A stretch of DNA of 64,000 nucleotides from Sinorhizobium americanum. Lineage in GTDB: Bacteria; Pseudomonadota; Alphaproteobacteria; Rhizobiales; Rhizobiaceae. How positions within the stretch are numbered: position 1 is the stretch's first letter; every line of letters begins with the position of its first letter. Of the stretch, positions 18,509-27,038 are shown piece after piece. The notes under the pieces are model-generated. The model did not search any database. It had not been told where the DNA came from and was given only the letters and a program-made list of their open reading frames with translations. The position numbers and the translations under genes were made by a program. The DNA is taken from positions 122,703 through 186,702 of the forward strand of contig NZ_LNQC01000071.1 in assembly GCF_001651855.1 (NCBI RefSeq). Reading direction: 5' to 3'.

Positions 18509-19258
18509 GTGAAAGCCCAGTCCATTGTCATTGTGGGGGGAGCTTCGGGCCTCGGTCTCACCACTGCGAAACTGATGATCGCGCATGGAGCGGCGAAGAT
18601 CGGGCTTATCGACCGGAACGAGGCCCTGCTCGCCTCCGCGGCGGCGGAGCTGGAAGCACTCGGCGCGGACGTGGCGATAGCGGTTGCTGATATTTCTCGC
18701 GCTGAAACGGCTCACAGAGGCTTCGAGACGGTTGCCGGCAAGCTCGGCCGTATCCATGCTCTCGTCAACAGCGCAGCGATCTATCCGCGCAAGCCGATCC
18801 TGGAAATCACCGATGACGACTGGGACCTGGAGAACGCCATCAACGTAAAGGGCACCTACCATATGATGGTGGCGGCGGTGCTGCACATGCGCCAGTTCGT
18901 GAACGCGCCGGAAGTGACAGGACGCATCGTCAACGTCACCTCCGTCGATGCCTTCAAGGCCCATCCGCAGAATGCCCATTATGCCGCGACCAAGGCGGCG
19001 GTTGTCAGCCTCACGAAGTCCTTCGCCCAGGAATGCGCCAAGGACCAGATCCTTGTGAATTCGGTGGCGCCGGCGGGCTTTGCGACCGACCGCGCGAAAG
19101 AACTCGGCTTCCTGCCGGAATTGGCCAAGGCGAGCGCCCTTGGCCGCGCTGCCGAGCCCGTCGAGATGGCCGAATGGATCGTCATGATGGCGTCCAGCCG
19201 CAACACCTATGCGACCGGTGAGAATGTCGTCGTCAGCGGGGGATACATCTATGTTTGA
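18509..19258 (+). CDS. SDR family oxidoreductase
   Basis: A 249-residue classical short-chain dehydrogenase. It has the cofactor motif VGGASGLG near residue 9, VNSAA near residue 90 (variant of NNAG), the catalytic Ser in VTSVDAF and YAATK (Tyr/Lys). GTG start with GGGAGA upstream. It overlaps the next SDR gene by 8 bp and is divergent from the GntR regulator. The substrate is unknown; the context suggests a hydroxy- or oxo-acid step of the same catabolic pathway. Confidence 0.85.
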   Translation: MKAQSIVIVGGASGLGLTTAKLMIAHGAAKIGLIDRNEALLASAAAELEALGADVAIAVADISRAETAHRGFETVAGKLGRIHALVNSAAIYPRKPILEITDDDWDLENAINVKGTYHMMVAAVLHMRQFVNAPEVTGRIVNVTSVDAFKAHPQNAHYAATKAAVVSLTKSFAQECAKDQILVNSVAPAGFATDRAKELGFLPELAKASALGRAAEPVEMAEWIVMMASSRNTYATGENVVVSGGYIYV

Positions 19259-19994
19259 CACCTATCGCGTGGCAGTCGTCACCGGGGCGACGAGCGGCAT
19301 TGGGAAATCGACGGTTTCAGCTCTGCGGCAGCGCGGCTTGACGGTTTACGCGGTCGGCCGCAACGAAAGCCTGCTTGCGGAACTGGCAGAAGGGCGCGGC
19401 GCTGTTCCGGTACAGGCCGACGTGCGCGACACGGCCGCGATCGCCGAGGCGCTAAGGGATGTGGAGGTCGATATCCTCGTCAACAACGCCGGCATTCTTT
19501 CCAGCCGCTCCGCGTTCCACGAGATCGAGCCTTCCGAGATCGATGCGATGATCGACGTCAATCTCAAGGCGCCGATGCACCTAACGCGCGTCTTCCTGCC
19601 CGGCATGGTCGCGCGCAAGCGCGGGCATCTGATTTACATCGGCTCCAGCGGCGGGCGGGCGGCCTATCCGAACATGGGGGCGTACGGGCCGTCGAAGGCG
19701 GGGCTAAGTCTCTTCTGCGACAACCTGCGTTGCGACCTTTTAGGGACTTCCGTCCGCGTCAGCGAAATCGTTCCGGGCCGCGTGGAGACGTCTCTCTATC
19801 GGACCTCGATCCCGGATGGTCAGGCAAAGGCCATGATGTACGACGGATACCGCTCGATTCAGCCGGAAAATATCGCCCGCATCATCAGCGATGTCATCGA
19901 TTTGCCGGTATTTGTCGATGTCGCCCGTGTCGAAGTCTTCCCGACCGACCAGGCAAGCGGCGGCGGCACCATGGTAAAGCACGTGACCGCTTGA
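19251..19994 (+). CDS. SDR family oxidoreductase
   Basis: A 247-residue classical SDR with TGATSGIG near residue 12, LVNNAGIL near 80, GSSGG and the catalytic YGPSK. The start ATG 19251 lies inside the end of the preceding SDR, so translation is coupled. It resembles YdfG-type hydroxy-acid (serine/3-hydroxy acid) dehydrogenases in general layout, but the substrate is not provable. Last gene of the unit; about 285 bp follow before copZ. Confidence 0.83.
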   Translation: MFDTYRVAVVTGATSGIGKSTVSALRQRGLTVYAVGRNESLLAELAEGRGAVPVQADVRDTAAIAEALRDVEVDILVNNAGILSSRSAFHEIEPSEIDAMIDVNLKAPMHLTRVFLPGMVARKRGHLIYIGSSGGRAAYPNMGAYGPSKAGLSLFCDNLRCDLLGTSVRVSEIVPGRVETSLYRTSIPDGQAKAMMYDGYRSIQPENIARIISDVIDLPVFVDVARVEVFPTDQASGGGTMVKHVTA

Positions 19995-20279
19995 GCCGTC
20001 CGTTCTCTGGCCCAGGGGGCCAGCAAAGTCAGACCGCAACGACGACGCAGCGAAGGAAGAGGAGAATCCGGATCTCCTCCAACGCTATCTCCCCATTGGC
20101 GATCCGTTCCGTCGTCGCGGCCCATTCAATGAAACCGCGGGAACGTGCGCAGGCCGCCGCGTCTGAGCCGGCCTATGCCGCCTGCCTGCAGCTTCCTCCA
20201 GGATTTCAGTATCCCGGTGAGATTGCGATAGCTCGCCTATCGTCAACCAGGTCGCTGAGGACCTGGGCGGCAGAGTGGA

Positions 20280-20477
20280 TCAGAGCGGCCGGCTTTCGTA
20301 GCCGGCCGCTCTGATCGCGTCGGAGATCGCAGTCTTGTTGGCCGCGGTCTCGATGCTGACCTCCTTCTTGCCGAGGTCCACCTTGATTGCCGCGGCGGAA
20401 TCGACGCCGCGAATCGCTCCTTCCACCACCCTTGCGCAATGGCCGCAGGTCATGTCTTCGATCTTGTAGCGCTGCAT
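20280..20477 (-). CDS. copZ: CopZ-like copper chaperone (single HMA domain)
   Basis: A 65-residue protein with one heavy-metal-associated domain: MTCGHCARVVEGAIRGV (Cys11, Cys14) and the closing AAGY. It is a cytoplasmic copper chaperone likely to hand Cu(I) to ActP or CueR. A longer open frame reaches 20537, but it would start upstream of the promoter's -10. The start used here (20477) has GGAGACAGGAA before it and gives the family's normal length. The gene stands alone, 12 kb from actP, yet has its own CueR-type promoter. Confidence 0.88.
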   Translation of the reverse strand: MQRYKIEDMTCGHCARVVEGAIRGVDSAAAIKVDLGKKEVSIETAANKTAISDAIRAAGYESRPL

Positions 20478-20506
20478 TTCCTGTCTCCGATCTTCCTTAG
20501 AAACCG

Positions 20507-20537
20507 AAGATAGGGCTTCCCACCGTTGCACGGTCAA
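20507..20537 (-). promoter_or_regulatory. CueR-type promoter of copZ
   Basis: On the minus strand TTGACC (20537-20532) and TATCTT (20512-20507) are separated by exactly 19 bp, the same geometry as the actP promoter. The spacer keeps a GGGAAG half resembling the CueR dyad. This ties copZ to the copper regulon. Confidence 0.78.
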
Positions 20538-20559
20538 GGGCGTTCGCGCGCGCCCTCAT

Positions 20560-21360
20560 TCACTCCGCAGCTTCGACGAAGCGATGGCGCGCGTAGAGGA
20601 ACTTGAGCACCGCTTCGCGGCATTTCAGATAGGTGCGATCGGAGGCGAGCTCGATGCGCCGGCGCGGACGGGCGAGCGGCACGGCGAGGATTTCGCCAAT
20701 CCGGGCGGAGGGTCCGTTGGTCATCATCACGATGCGGTCGGAAAGCATGACCGCTTCGTCAACGTCATGGGTGATCATCAAAACCGTGTTCCCGAGCGTC
20801 GCGTGGATCTGCATAACCTGGTCCTGCAGATGGGCACGTGTCAGCGCGTCGAGCGCCCCGAACGGTTCGTCGAGCAGCAGCACCTTCGGTTCCATCGCCA
20901 GCGACCGGGCGATGCCGACGCGCTGCTTCATGCCGCCGGAGACTTCCGAGGGGCGCTTGTCCGCGGCATGCGCCATCTGCACCAGTTCGAGGTTGCGCAT
21001 GGTCCATTCATGCCGTTCCCCCCTGGTGCGCGTCGCCGAGAACACCTTGTCGACCGCGAGCCGGACGTTTTCATAGACGGTCAGCCACGGCAGCAGCGAA
21101 TGGTTCTGGAAGACCACGGCGCGGTCCGGTCCCGGCTCGTCGACCACCTGGCCGTCCAGCAGCACGACGCCGCTCGTCGCCTGCGTCAATCCGGCGACGA
21201 TGTTGAGCAGGGTCGACTTACCGCAGCCGGAATGGCCGATAATCGAGATGAACTCGCCCTTGTCGACTGCGAGCGACACCTGTTTCAGAACCTCGCTGCG
21301 GGTGCCGCCACGTTCGAAGGTCTTGTCGATGAGTTCCAGCGAGAGATAGCTCTTGGGCAT
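20560..21360 (-). CDS. nrtD: Nitrate-type ABC transporter ATP-binding protein
   Basis: A 266-residue NrtD/SsuB/TauB-family ATPase. Walker A is GHSGCGKST (about 46-54), the signature is VSGGMKQRV, and Walker B is VLLLDEPFGALD, with the H-loop in MITHDVDEA. The start is ATG 21360; the frame stays open upstream into nrtB but those residues are not ATPase-like. Third gene of nrtA-nrtB-nrtD on the minus strand, 17 bp after nrtB. It energises uptake of nitrate, nitrite or cyanate-like anions. Confidence 0.88.
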   Translation of the reverse strand: MPKSYLSLELIDKTFERGGTRSEVLKQVSLAVDKGEFISIIGHSGCGKSTLLNIVAGLTQATSGVVLLDGQVVDEPGPDRAVVFQNHSLLPWLTVYENVRLAVDKVFSATRTRGERHEWTMRNLELVQMAHAADKRPSEVSGGMKQRVGIARSLAMEPKVLLLDEPFGALDALTRAHLQDQVMQIHATLGNTVLMITHDVDEAVMLSDRIVMMTNGPSARIGEILAVPLARPRRRIELASDRTYLKCREAVLKFLYARHRFVEAAE

Positions 21361-21377
21361 TAAAGGCCCCCTTTTCT

Positions 21378-22271
21378 TCAGGCGTTTGCCGTGCCGCGGG
21401 CGACTGCGCGGCCGATGAGCGCGATGATGCGGTCGAGGAGGAAGCCGACGATGCCGACATAGATCAGCGCCACGATGATGTCGCTGATCAGCGACGAGTT
21501 CCACGCATCCCAGATGAAGAAGCCGATGCCGACGCCGCCGATCAGCATCTCGGCGGCGACGATCGCCAGCCATGAGAGACCAATGCCGATCCTCAAGCCA
21601 GTGAAAATATACGGGGCGGCGGCCGGCAGCATGATCTTGGCGAAATACTCGAAGCCGTTCAGCCGCAGCACCCTGGCGACGTTCTGGTAGTCCTGCGGAA
21701 TGTTGCGGATCCCGACCGCGGTGTTGATGATGATCGGCCAGATCGCTGTGATGAAGATGACGAAGATCGCCGACGGGTTGCCGTCCTGGAAGGCGGCCAG
21801 CGAAAGCGGCAGCCAGGCGAGCGGCGGCACGGTGCGCAGCACCTGAAAGATGGGGTCGAGGCCGCGCATGGCGAGCTCGCTCTGGCCGACCAGAGTGCCG
21901 AGCGCCACGCCGACGGCGGCGGCCATGGCATAGCCGAGGGCGACGCGCTGCAGGCTGGCGAAGACGTGCCAGAAGAGCCCCTGGTCGACACCCTGACCGA
22001 TATAGAAGGGATGCGCGATCAGTTCCCAGCTCTCCTCGAGCACGCGCGTCGGCGCCGGCAGGCTCGAATCGGGCGATGCACAGATGAGCTGCCAGGCGAG
22101 GGTGAAAAAAGTCAGCGTCACCAGCAGCGGCAAGAGATTCGTGACGGTTTGGGTGGCAAAGCGCGGCAGGCGGCTGTCGAGGCGCGGCCTTGCAGCAGGC
22201 TCGAGAGCGATCACCTGCGGCGGGGACTGCGGCGGCGCCTGCGGCTTGAGCTTGAGATTGGTGGCGGACAT
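21378..22271 (-). CDS. nrtB: Nitrate-type ABC transporter permease
   Basis: A 297-residue inner-membrane permease with a BPD_transp_1 domain. A cytoplasmic Pro-rich N-terminus (about 45 residues) is followed by several hydrophobic helices. The EAA-type coupling loop lies around VARVLRLNGFEYFAKIMLPAAAPYIFTGLR. It is typical of NrtB/TauC/SsuC permeases. It sits between nrtA and nrtD. Confidence 0.88.
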   Translation of the reverse strand: MSATNLKLKPQAPPQSPPQVIALEPAARPRLDSRLPRFATQTVTNLLPLLVTLTFFTLAWQLICASPDSSLPAPTRVLEESWELIAHPFYIGQGVDQGLFWHVFASLQRVALGYAMAAAVGVALGTLVGQSELAMRGLDPIFQVLRTVPPLAWLPLSLAAFQDGNPSAIFVIFITAIWPIIINTAVGIRNIPQDYQNVARVLRLNGFEYFAKIMLPAAAPYIFTGLRIGIGLSWLAIVAAEMLIGGVGIGFFIWDAWNSSLISDIIVALIYVGIVGFLLDRIIALIGRAVARGTANA

Positions 22272-22333
22272 GCCCTTCTCCTACGGGTTCTCGGTCGACG
22301 GCAGCCGGGACCGGCCCGGCTGCGATTGCGGCA

Positions 22334-23632
22334 TCAGGCGATGCGGCTGATTGCCAGGCTCTTCAGATAGGCTTCGGGATTGGCGGGATCGAAGACCTTG
22401 CCGTCGAAGAAGGTTTCCGGTCCGCGCGAGGTGGAGGCCGGAATGTCGGCGACGCCGAGATCCCTCGCCGCTTCGCGCCAGATGTCCTCGCGGTTTACCT
22501 TGGCGATCAGCCCCTTGATATCCGTATCCGGTGCAAGCTTGCCCCAGCGGATGTTCTCGGTGAGGAACCAGGCGTCGTGACTCTGGAAGGGGTAGGAGGC
22601 GTGGTCGCGCCAGAACTTCATGAAGTGCGGGCTGTTCTCCACGACCTTGCCGTTGCCGTAGTCGTATTCGCCCTTCAGCCGGTCGACGATGTCCTTCGGC
22701 GGCACGTTGAACCAGCTGCGCTTGCCGACGATCTTGGCAAGCTCGTCCTTGTTCGCCATGTCGTCGCACCATTGCGCGGCGTCCTCGACGGCCATGACCA
22801 GCGCCTTGGCGGCACGCGGATTCTTCTCGACCCAATCGGCGCGCATGGCGAAGGACTTTTCCGGGTGCTTGGCCCAGAGCTCGGCGGTATTTACGGCGGT
22901 GTAGCCGATCTTCTGGTTGACGAGCTGCTCGTTCCAGGGCTCGCCGACGCAGAAACAGTCCATGGTGCCGACCTTCATGTTGGCGACCATCTGCGGCGGC
23001 GGTACGACGATCGTCTCGACGTCCTTGTCCGGATCGATGCCGCCGGCGGCGAGCCAATAGCGGATCCAGAGGTCGTGCGTACCGCCGGGGAAGGTCATCG
23101 CGACCTTCGCAGCCGCACCTGCCGCCTTCTTCTTGGCGAAGGCGTCCTTCAGCACCGAGGCATCGAGACCGACCTTGAGATCCGCATAGGCCGCGCCAAC
23201 TGAAATGCCTTGGGCATCGAGGTTGAGGCGGGTGAGAATCGCCATCGGCAGCGGCTGGTTGTTCTGCGTCACCTTGCCGGTCGAGATGAGATAGGGCATC
23301 GGCGTCAGGATATGGGCCCCATCGATGCCGGCGCCGGCAGAGCCGAGCACCAGATTGTCGCGCGTCGTTCCCCAGGAGGCCTGCTTCACCACCTCGACTT
23401 CGGTCATTCCGTATTTGTCGAAGAAGCCCTTCTCCTTGGCAATGATCAGCGGTGCGGAATCGGTCAGCGCGATAAAGCCGAGGATGGCTTTCGCCGTCTC
23501 CGGACCAGCCCCCTGGGCAAAGGCCCCGGAGGGCAATAGCGTTTTCGCCGCGCCGACCATGGCGGCCATCGCGGTGGTCTTCAGCAGGCTGCGGCGAGTC
23601 AGGCCGCCGATCGATGTCTTGGTCATGCGCAC
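22334..23632 (-). CDS. nrtA: Nitrate-type ABC transporter substrate-binding protein (NrtA/CmpA family)
   Basis: A 432-residue exported protein. A Tat-type leader has RR at 13-14 (LTRRSLLKTT) and a hydrophobic run ending at AFAQG. The mature part matches the NrtA/CmpA family: LGFIALTDSAPLIIAKEKGFFDKYG at the start, later MKVGTMDCFCVGEPWNEQLV. These proteins bind nitrate, nitrite or bicarbonate. First gene of the operon, preceded by a sigma-54 promoter and a structured leader, which points to nitrogen control. Confidence 0.9.
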   Translation of the reverse strand: MRMTKTSIGGLTRRSLLKTTAMAAMVGAAKTLLPSGAFAQGAGPETAKAILGFIALTDSAPLIIAKEKGFFDKYGMTEVEVVKQASWGTTRDNLVLGSAGAGIDGAHILTPMPYLISTGKVTQNNQPLPMAILTRLNLDAQGISVGAAYADLKVGLDASVLKDAFAKKKAAGAAAKVAMTFPGGTHDLWIRYWLAAGGIDPDKDVETIVVPPPQMVANMKVGTMDCFCVGEPWNEQLVNQKIGYTAVNTAELWAKHPEKSFAMRADWVEKNPRAAKALVMAVEDAAQWCDDMANKDELAKIVGKRSWFNVPPKDIVDRLKGEYDYGNGKVVENSPHFMKFWRDHASYPFQSHDAWFLTENIRWGKLAPDTDIKGLIAKVNREDIWREAARDLGVADIPASTSRGPETFFDGKVFDPANPEAYLKSLAISRIA

Positions 23633-23772
23633 GTTCCCTCAACTTGTTGGCCGGTCGAAAACCGACGAAAAAAACGCCGCTCGGAAATCGCGCTCCGGGG
23701 ATTGGGAGGTATCCCTTTCGGAGGCAAAGACCGTTGCGACGTCGCTGTCCTTCGCAGGCGCATCCCGCCTGA

Positions 23773-23804
23773 GCTTGCTTCAATCCCCGTTGACCGAAGC
23801 AAGC
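23773..23804 (-). promoter_or_regulatory. Leader hairpin with ANTAR-type hexaloop upstream of nrtA
   Basis: On the minus strand GCTTGCTTC pairs with GAAGCAAGC (9 bp). Inside, GGTC pairs with GATT (two G-U pairs), closing a six-base loop AACGGG. Loops with A at position 1 and G at position 4 are the recognition feature of ANTAR antiterminators such as NasR/NasT. A possible weak second hairpin has loop AGCGAC (23741-23746) with a 3-bp stem. A U7 tract lies at 23674-23668, but the stem before it is weak. Confidence 0.6.
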
Positions 23805-23811
23805 AGATCAA

Positions 23812-23827
23812 AGCAAGCGCCGTGCCA
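23812..23827 (-). promoter_or_regulatory. Sigma-54 promoter of nrtABD
   Basis: On the minus strand TGGCACG-GCGC-TTGCT matches the sigma-54 (-24/-12) consensus without mismatch in the core. Transcription would start near 23801, right at the leader hairpin, giving a leader of about 170 nt before nrtA. NtrC-type nitrogen control is expected. Confidence 0.8.
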
Positions 23828-24117
23828 AGCGCATCTGGACCTCGTATGTGGTTGAATTAACGAGGGAAAATTAGCGGATTACGATATGCCTAAAAATACA
23901 GCATGTCCGGCGGAGGATGAATTATTGTGCGCTGCACTAACCGGCTTTTTTGCAGGACGCGCAAACTATGGGCGCCGCCCCATTTCCTACTGGCAGTAGC
24001 AGCGCTCGCAATCGCTGCCTTGCGGCTACCCGACAGCCGGCGGCGCTGTTTCGGACGCGGGACCGGATCGCCTATATTGGCGAGGACTATTCATCGGCCT
24101 CCGCGCGGCGGACTGCA
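23828..24117. other. Intergenic region between nrtA promoter and SRPBCC gene
   Basis: About 290 bases between divergent genes, part of a longer gene-free stretch (23633-24117) that also holds the nrtA leader and promoter. The AT-rich part near 23860-23905 may hold an NtrC site or the divergent promoter. I see no clear dyad. An open frame from 23950 runs into the SRPBCC gene, but its first 56 residues are Arg/Ala-rich and unlike the family. Confidence 0.35.
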
Positions 24118-24585
24118 ATGGCATCGACCGAGTTTCATCTTGTCACGACCTGGGCCGTCGACGCCTCTATCGAGGATGTCTGGCGGGAGCTGACCACCCC
24201 CGAGAGCTGGCCGGACTGGTGGCCCTCGGTCAAAGAGGTCACGCTTCTGCGCCCAGGCGACGAGTCCGGCATCGGCGCCGTGCGTCGGATGAAATGGTCC
24301 ACCGCTTTGCCCTATGACTTGGCCTTCGACATGGAAACGACCAGGATTGATCCGCTGTCGCTTATCGAGGGCAAAGCTTCGGGCGAGCTCGATGGGACCG
24401 GTCGATGGACGCTGCGGCCCGACGGAGCGGTCTGCAATGTCCGCTACGACTGGATCGTCAAGGTGACGAAACCCTGGATGGTCAGGCTTGCTTTCATCCT
24501 GAAGCCCGTCTTCCGCTGGAACCACGCCGTCGTCATGGAACGCGGTCGGCAGGGCCTCGTCCGTCGCCTGGCCCGAAATGCCTGA
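24118..24585 (+). CDS. SRPBCC family protein (polyketide-cyclase/dehydrase-like)
   Basis: A 155-residue START-like (SRPBCC) protein. It begins STEFHLVTTWAVDASIEDVWRELT, the family's usual first strand and helix, followed by PESWPDWWPSVKEV and GRWTLRPDGAVCNVRYDW. These proteins form a hydrophobic ligand pocket; function cannot be inferred further. ATG 24118 was chosen because it starts at the first beta strand. It is divergent from nrtA and upstream of kdp. Confidence 0.75.
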   Translation: MASTEFHLVTTWAVDASIEDVWRELTTPESWPDWWPSVKEVTLLRPGDESGIGAVRRMKWSTALPYDLAFDMETTRIDPLSLIEGKASGELDGTGRWTLRPDGAVCNVRYDWIVKVTKPWMVRLAFILKPVFRWNHAVVMERGRQGLVRRLARNA

Positions 24586-24900
24586 GGAGCTGGCGGCAGC
24601 GTTTCGTTCGCGCTGATCGGCGCCTCGCCTGCCCGCGTCGAAGCGCGTTGGCGCACAGGAGCGGCGAATGGACCGCTCAAGCGGCCGAATTCCTATAGGA
24701 ATCCTATTTCTTTCCTCTTGAGGCTCTCTCGAACCTTTATGCGGTTCGGAGCCATATTCTCGTCAAGACTGATCCGCGCGCCGCATCGCCTCAATCGCTG
24801 CGGCGACGGATATGCACGCCATCGCAATCACCTGCAGGGCGGCGGTCGCCGCCTCCACGTGACGCGCAGTAAGTAGAAACAACAGACAGGAATGATCGAC
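24586..24900. other. Intergenic region upstream of the kdp operon
   Basis: About 315 bases. It contains a small hairpin, CGAACC (24730-24735) / GGTTCG (24743-24748), which could end the SRPBCC transcript or be part of kdp control. A KdpE-activated promoter is expected here, but I could not pick an unambiguous box. A 31-codon minus-strand frame (24763-24858, GTG start) encodes a hydrophobic peptide but lacks a ribosome-binding site. Confidence 0.4.
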
Positions 24901-24981
24901 ATGGACCTTGTCGTACTCGCAATAGGCATCGTGTTCTTTGCCTTATCCTTTGCCTACGTCCGGGCGTGCAGCAACCTCTAG
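24901..24981 (+). CDS. Small membrane protein preceding kdpF
   Basis: A 26-residue open frame (ATG 24901, TAG 24981), with AGGA upstream, encodes a single hydrophobic helix ending in YVRACSNL. It lies 15 bp before kdpF on the same strand. From memory, short proteins with a similar VR-x-C-x-x-L tail occur just upstream of kdpF in other bacteria, but I cannot verify this here. The size, spacing and hydrophobic pattern support a real gene. It is probably co-translated with kdpF and embedded in the membrane near KdpA. Confidence 0.6.
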   Translation: MDLVVLAIGIVFFALSFAYVRACSNL

Positions 24982-24996
24982 CGGCGGAGCGGAAAG

Positions 24997-25086
24997 ATGC
25001 TTGTTGAATACGCTCTCGGTGGCGCAGTGACCGTTTTTCTCCTCGTCTACGTGACCTACGCCCTCATTCGACCGGAGCGGTTCTGA
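24997..25086 (+). CDS. kdpF: KdpF, small subunit of the potassium ATPase
   Basis: A 29-residue membrane peptide ([20 protein letters not shown], then ALIRPERF). The ending RPERF is the hallmark of KdpF. It stabilises the KdpABC complex in the inner membrane. GGAAAG precedes the start. Located 31 bp before kdpA. Confidence 0.9.
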   Translation: MLVEYALGGAVTVFLLVYVTYALIRPERF

Positions 25087-25117
25087 CCGCCAAGGCATAG
25101 AGTTCGGAACCATATTT

Positions 25118-26821
25118 ATGACTATCAACGGATGGATACAGATCCTCGTTTTCTGCGGGATCGTCGCCTTGCTGGTAAAGCCGCTCGGCGGCTATATGAC
25201 CCGCGTCTTTGGCGGCGAGCGGACGCTTCTTTCCTGGATCTTCGCTCCGGTCGAGCGCGGTCTCTACGCGCTTGCCGGCACAAGCGAGCGCGAGGAGCAG
25301 CATTGGACGACCTACGCGGCCGCCCTGCTGTTCTTCAATCTGGCGGGATTCCTGCTGCTCTATCTGCTGCAGCGCTTCCAAGGGGCGTTGCCGTTCAACC
25401 CGGCCGGCATGACGGCCGTGCCCCCGGAACTCGCCTTCAACACCGCCGCCAGTTTCATGACCAACACGAACTGGCAGAACTACGGCGGCGAGAGCACGAT
25501 GTCCTATCTCGTGCAAATGGCCGGCCTCACCGTACAGAACTTCGTCTCGGCGGCAACCGGCATCGCCATCGCGATCGCCCTGATCCGCGGGTTCTCCAGG
25601 GCGTCGGTGAAGTCGATCGGCAACTTCTGGATCGACCTGACCAGGGTGACGCTCTACATTCTGCTGCCGCTCTGCGTGGTGCTGACGCTCGTCTATGTCT
25701 ATCTCGGCGTGCCCCAGACACTCGGCGCCTACGTCGAGGCCACGACGCTCGAGGGTGCACAACAGACGATCGCCCTCGGCCCGGTTGCCTCCCAGATCGC
25801 CATCAAGATGCTTGGCACCAACGGCGGAGGCTTCTTCAACGCCAATGCCGCCCATCCCTTCGAGAATCCGGACGCGATTTCCAATCTCATCCAGATGGTG
25901 TCGATCTTCGCAATCGGCGCGGCGCTCACCAACGTCTTCGGCCGCATGGTCGGCAATGAGCGCCAGGGCTGGGCGATCTTCGCGACCATGGCCGTCCTGT
26001 TCCTGGCCGGCGTCGTCGTCTGCTATTGGGCGGAGGCTGCCGGTAACCCGCTCGTCCACGCCCTCGGTCTCGAAGGCGGCAACATGGAAGGCAAGGAAGT
26101 CCGCTTCGGCATTTCCTTGTCGGCGCTCTTCGCGGTGATCACGACGGCCGCCTCCTGCGGCGCCGTCAACGCGATGCATGACAGCTTCACGGCGCTCGGT
26201 GGTCTCATCCCGCTGATCAACATGCAGCTCGGCGAGATCATCGTCGGCGGCGTCGGTGCGGGCTTCTACGGCATCCTGCTGTTCGTCGTGCTGGCGATTT
26301 TCGTCGCCGGCCTGATGGTCGGCCGCACGCCGGAATATCTCGGCAAGAAGATCGAGGCGAAGGAGGTCAAGATGGCGGTGCTTGCCATACTGTGCCTGCC
26401 GCTCGCGATGCTGGTTCTGACCGCGATCGCCGTCGTGCTGCCGGACGCGGTGGCGTCGATCGCCAATCCCGGTCCGCACGGCTTCTCGGAAATCCTCTAC
26501 GCCTATACGTCGGCGGCGGCCAACAACGGCTCTGCCCTCGGCGGTCTGACGGGCAACACGGCCTGGTACAATATCACGCTCGGCATCGCCATACTGATGG
26601 GCCGCTTCCTGGTCATCATCCCGGCCTTGGCCGTTGCCGGCTCGCTTGTGGCCAAGAAGACCGTGCCCGCCTCGGCAGGCACGTTTCCGACCGACGGGGC
26701 GCTGTTTGTCGGCCTGCTCAGCGGCGTCATCCTGATCGTCGGCGGCCTGACGTTCTTCCCAGTGCTTGCGGTCGGCCCGATCGTCGAGCATCTCGCCATG
26801 CTCCTCGGCCAAACCTTCTGA
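25118..26821 (+). CDS. kdpA: KdpA, potassium-binding subunit
   Basis: A 567-residue polytopic membrane protein that selects and translocates K+. KdpA signatures include [19 protein letters not shown] (first selectivity-filter region), [20 protein letters not shown] (the highly conserved GTNGGGFF filter) and [11 protein letters not shown]. Length is normal (E. coli 557). It follows kdpF by 31 bp; a 57-codon ORF separates it from kdpB. Confidence 0.96.
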   Translation: MTINGWIQILVFCGIVALLVKPLGGYMTRVFGGERTLLSWIFAPVERGLYALAGTSEREEQHWTTYAAALLFFNLAGFLLLYLLQRFQGALPFNPAGMTAVPPELAFNTAASFMTNTNWQNYGGESTMSYLVQMAGLTVQNFVSAATGIAIAIALIRGFSRASVKSIGNFWIDLTRVTLYILLPLCVVLTLVYVYLGVPQTLGAYVEATTLEGAQQTIALGPVASQIAIKMLGTNGGGFFNANAAHPFENPDAISNLIQMVSIFAIGAALTNVFGRMVGNERQGWAIFATMAVLFLAGVVVCYWAEAAGNPLVHALGLEGGNMEGKEVRFGISLSALFAVITTAASCGAVNAMHDSFTALGGLIPLINMQLGEIIVGGVGAGFYGILLFVVLAIFVAGLMVGRTPEYLGKKIEAKEVKMAVLAILCLPLAMLVLTAIAVVLPDAVASIANPGPHGFSEILYAYTSAAANNGSALGGLTGNTAWYNITLGIAILMGRFLVIIPALAVAGSLVAKKTVPASAGTFPTDGALFVGLLSGVILIVGGLTFFPVLAVGPIVEHLAMLLGQTF

Positions 26822-26831
26822 GGGTGGCGTC

Positions 26832-27005
26832 ATGGCTCAGCTCGTCCGTCATTCACGCAAACCGATCCACACCCGCGCCGCATATCCGGCGCGGGGAGAA
26901 CCGCCGCCGCCCCGGGTTTCGACAATCCTCTGCCTGATCTTGGCCGGGATGACGCTGCTCGTCTTCATCGGCAAGGCGTTCACCTCGCTGTTTGCCGCGA
27001 GCTGA
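26832..27005 (+). CDS. Small single-helix membrane protein between kdpA and kdpB
   Basis: A 57-residue open frame, 10 bp after kdpA and 33 bp before kdpB. The N-terminal half is basic and Pro-rich (HSRKPIHTRAAYPARG, then EPPPPR). The C-terminal half is one hydrophobic helix (ILCLILAGMTLLVFIG). A GAGGGTGG sequence overlapping the kdpA stop could serve as ribosome-binding site. The classical kdp operon has no gene here. It could be an accessory subunit or a rhizobial peculiarity; I do not recognise a family. Confidence 0.6.
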   Translation: MAQLVRHSRKPIHTRAAYPARGEPPPPRVSTILCLILAGMTLLVFIGKAFTSLFAAS

Positions 27006-27038
27006 TCGCGGGCACGAACATTCAGCTGGAGTCTCTTC

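Noticed and set aside
19995..20279. Frames between the second SDR and copZ
   Set aside because: No ribosome-binding site and low-complexity residues; treated as non-coding, no clear terminator found.
23668..23700. Intrinsic terminator in the nrtA leader
   Set aside because: A U7 tract is present but the best stem before it is short and separated by five bases; not listed as a terminator.
24763..24858. 31-codon minus-strand frame encoding a hydrophobic peptide, upstream of kdp
   Set aside because: GTG start without ribosome-binding site and located in the likely kdp promoter region; protein-like appearance may be chance.
25064..26833. 589-codon minus-strand frame
   Set aside because: Antisense shadow of kdpA; composition Asp/Arg/His-rich, no domain.
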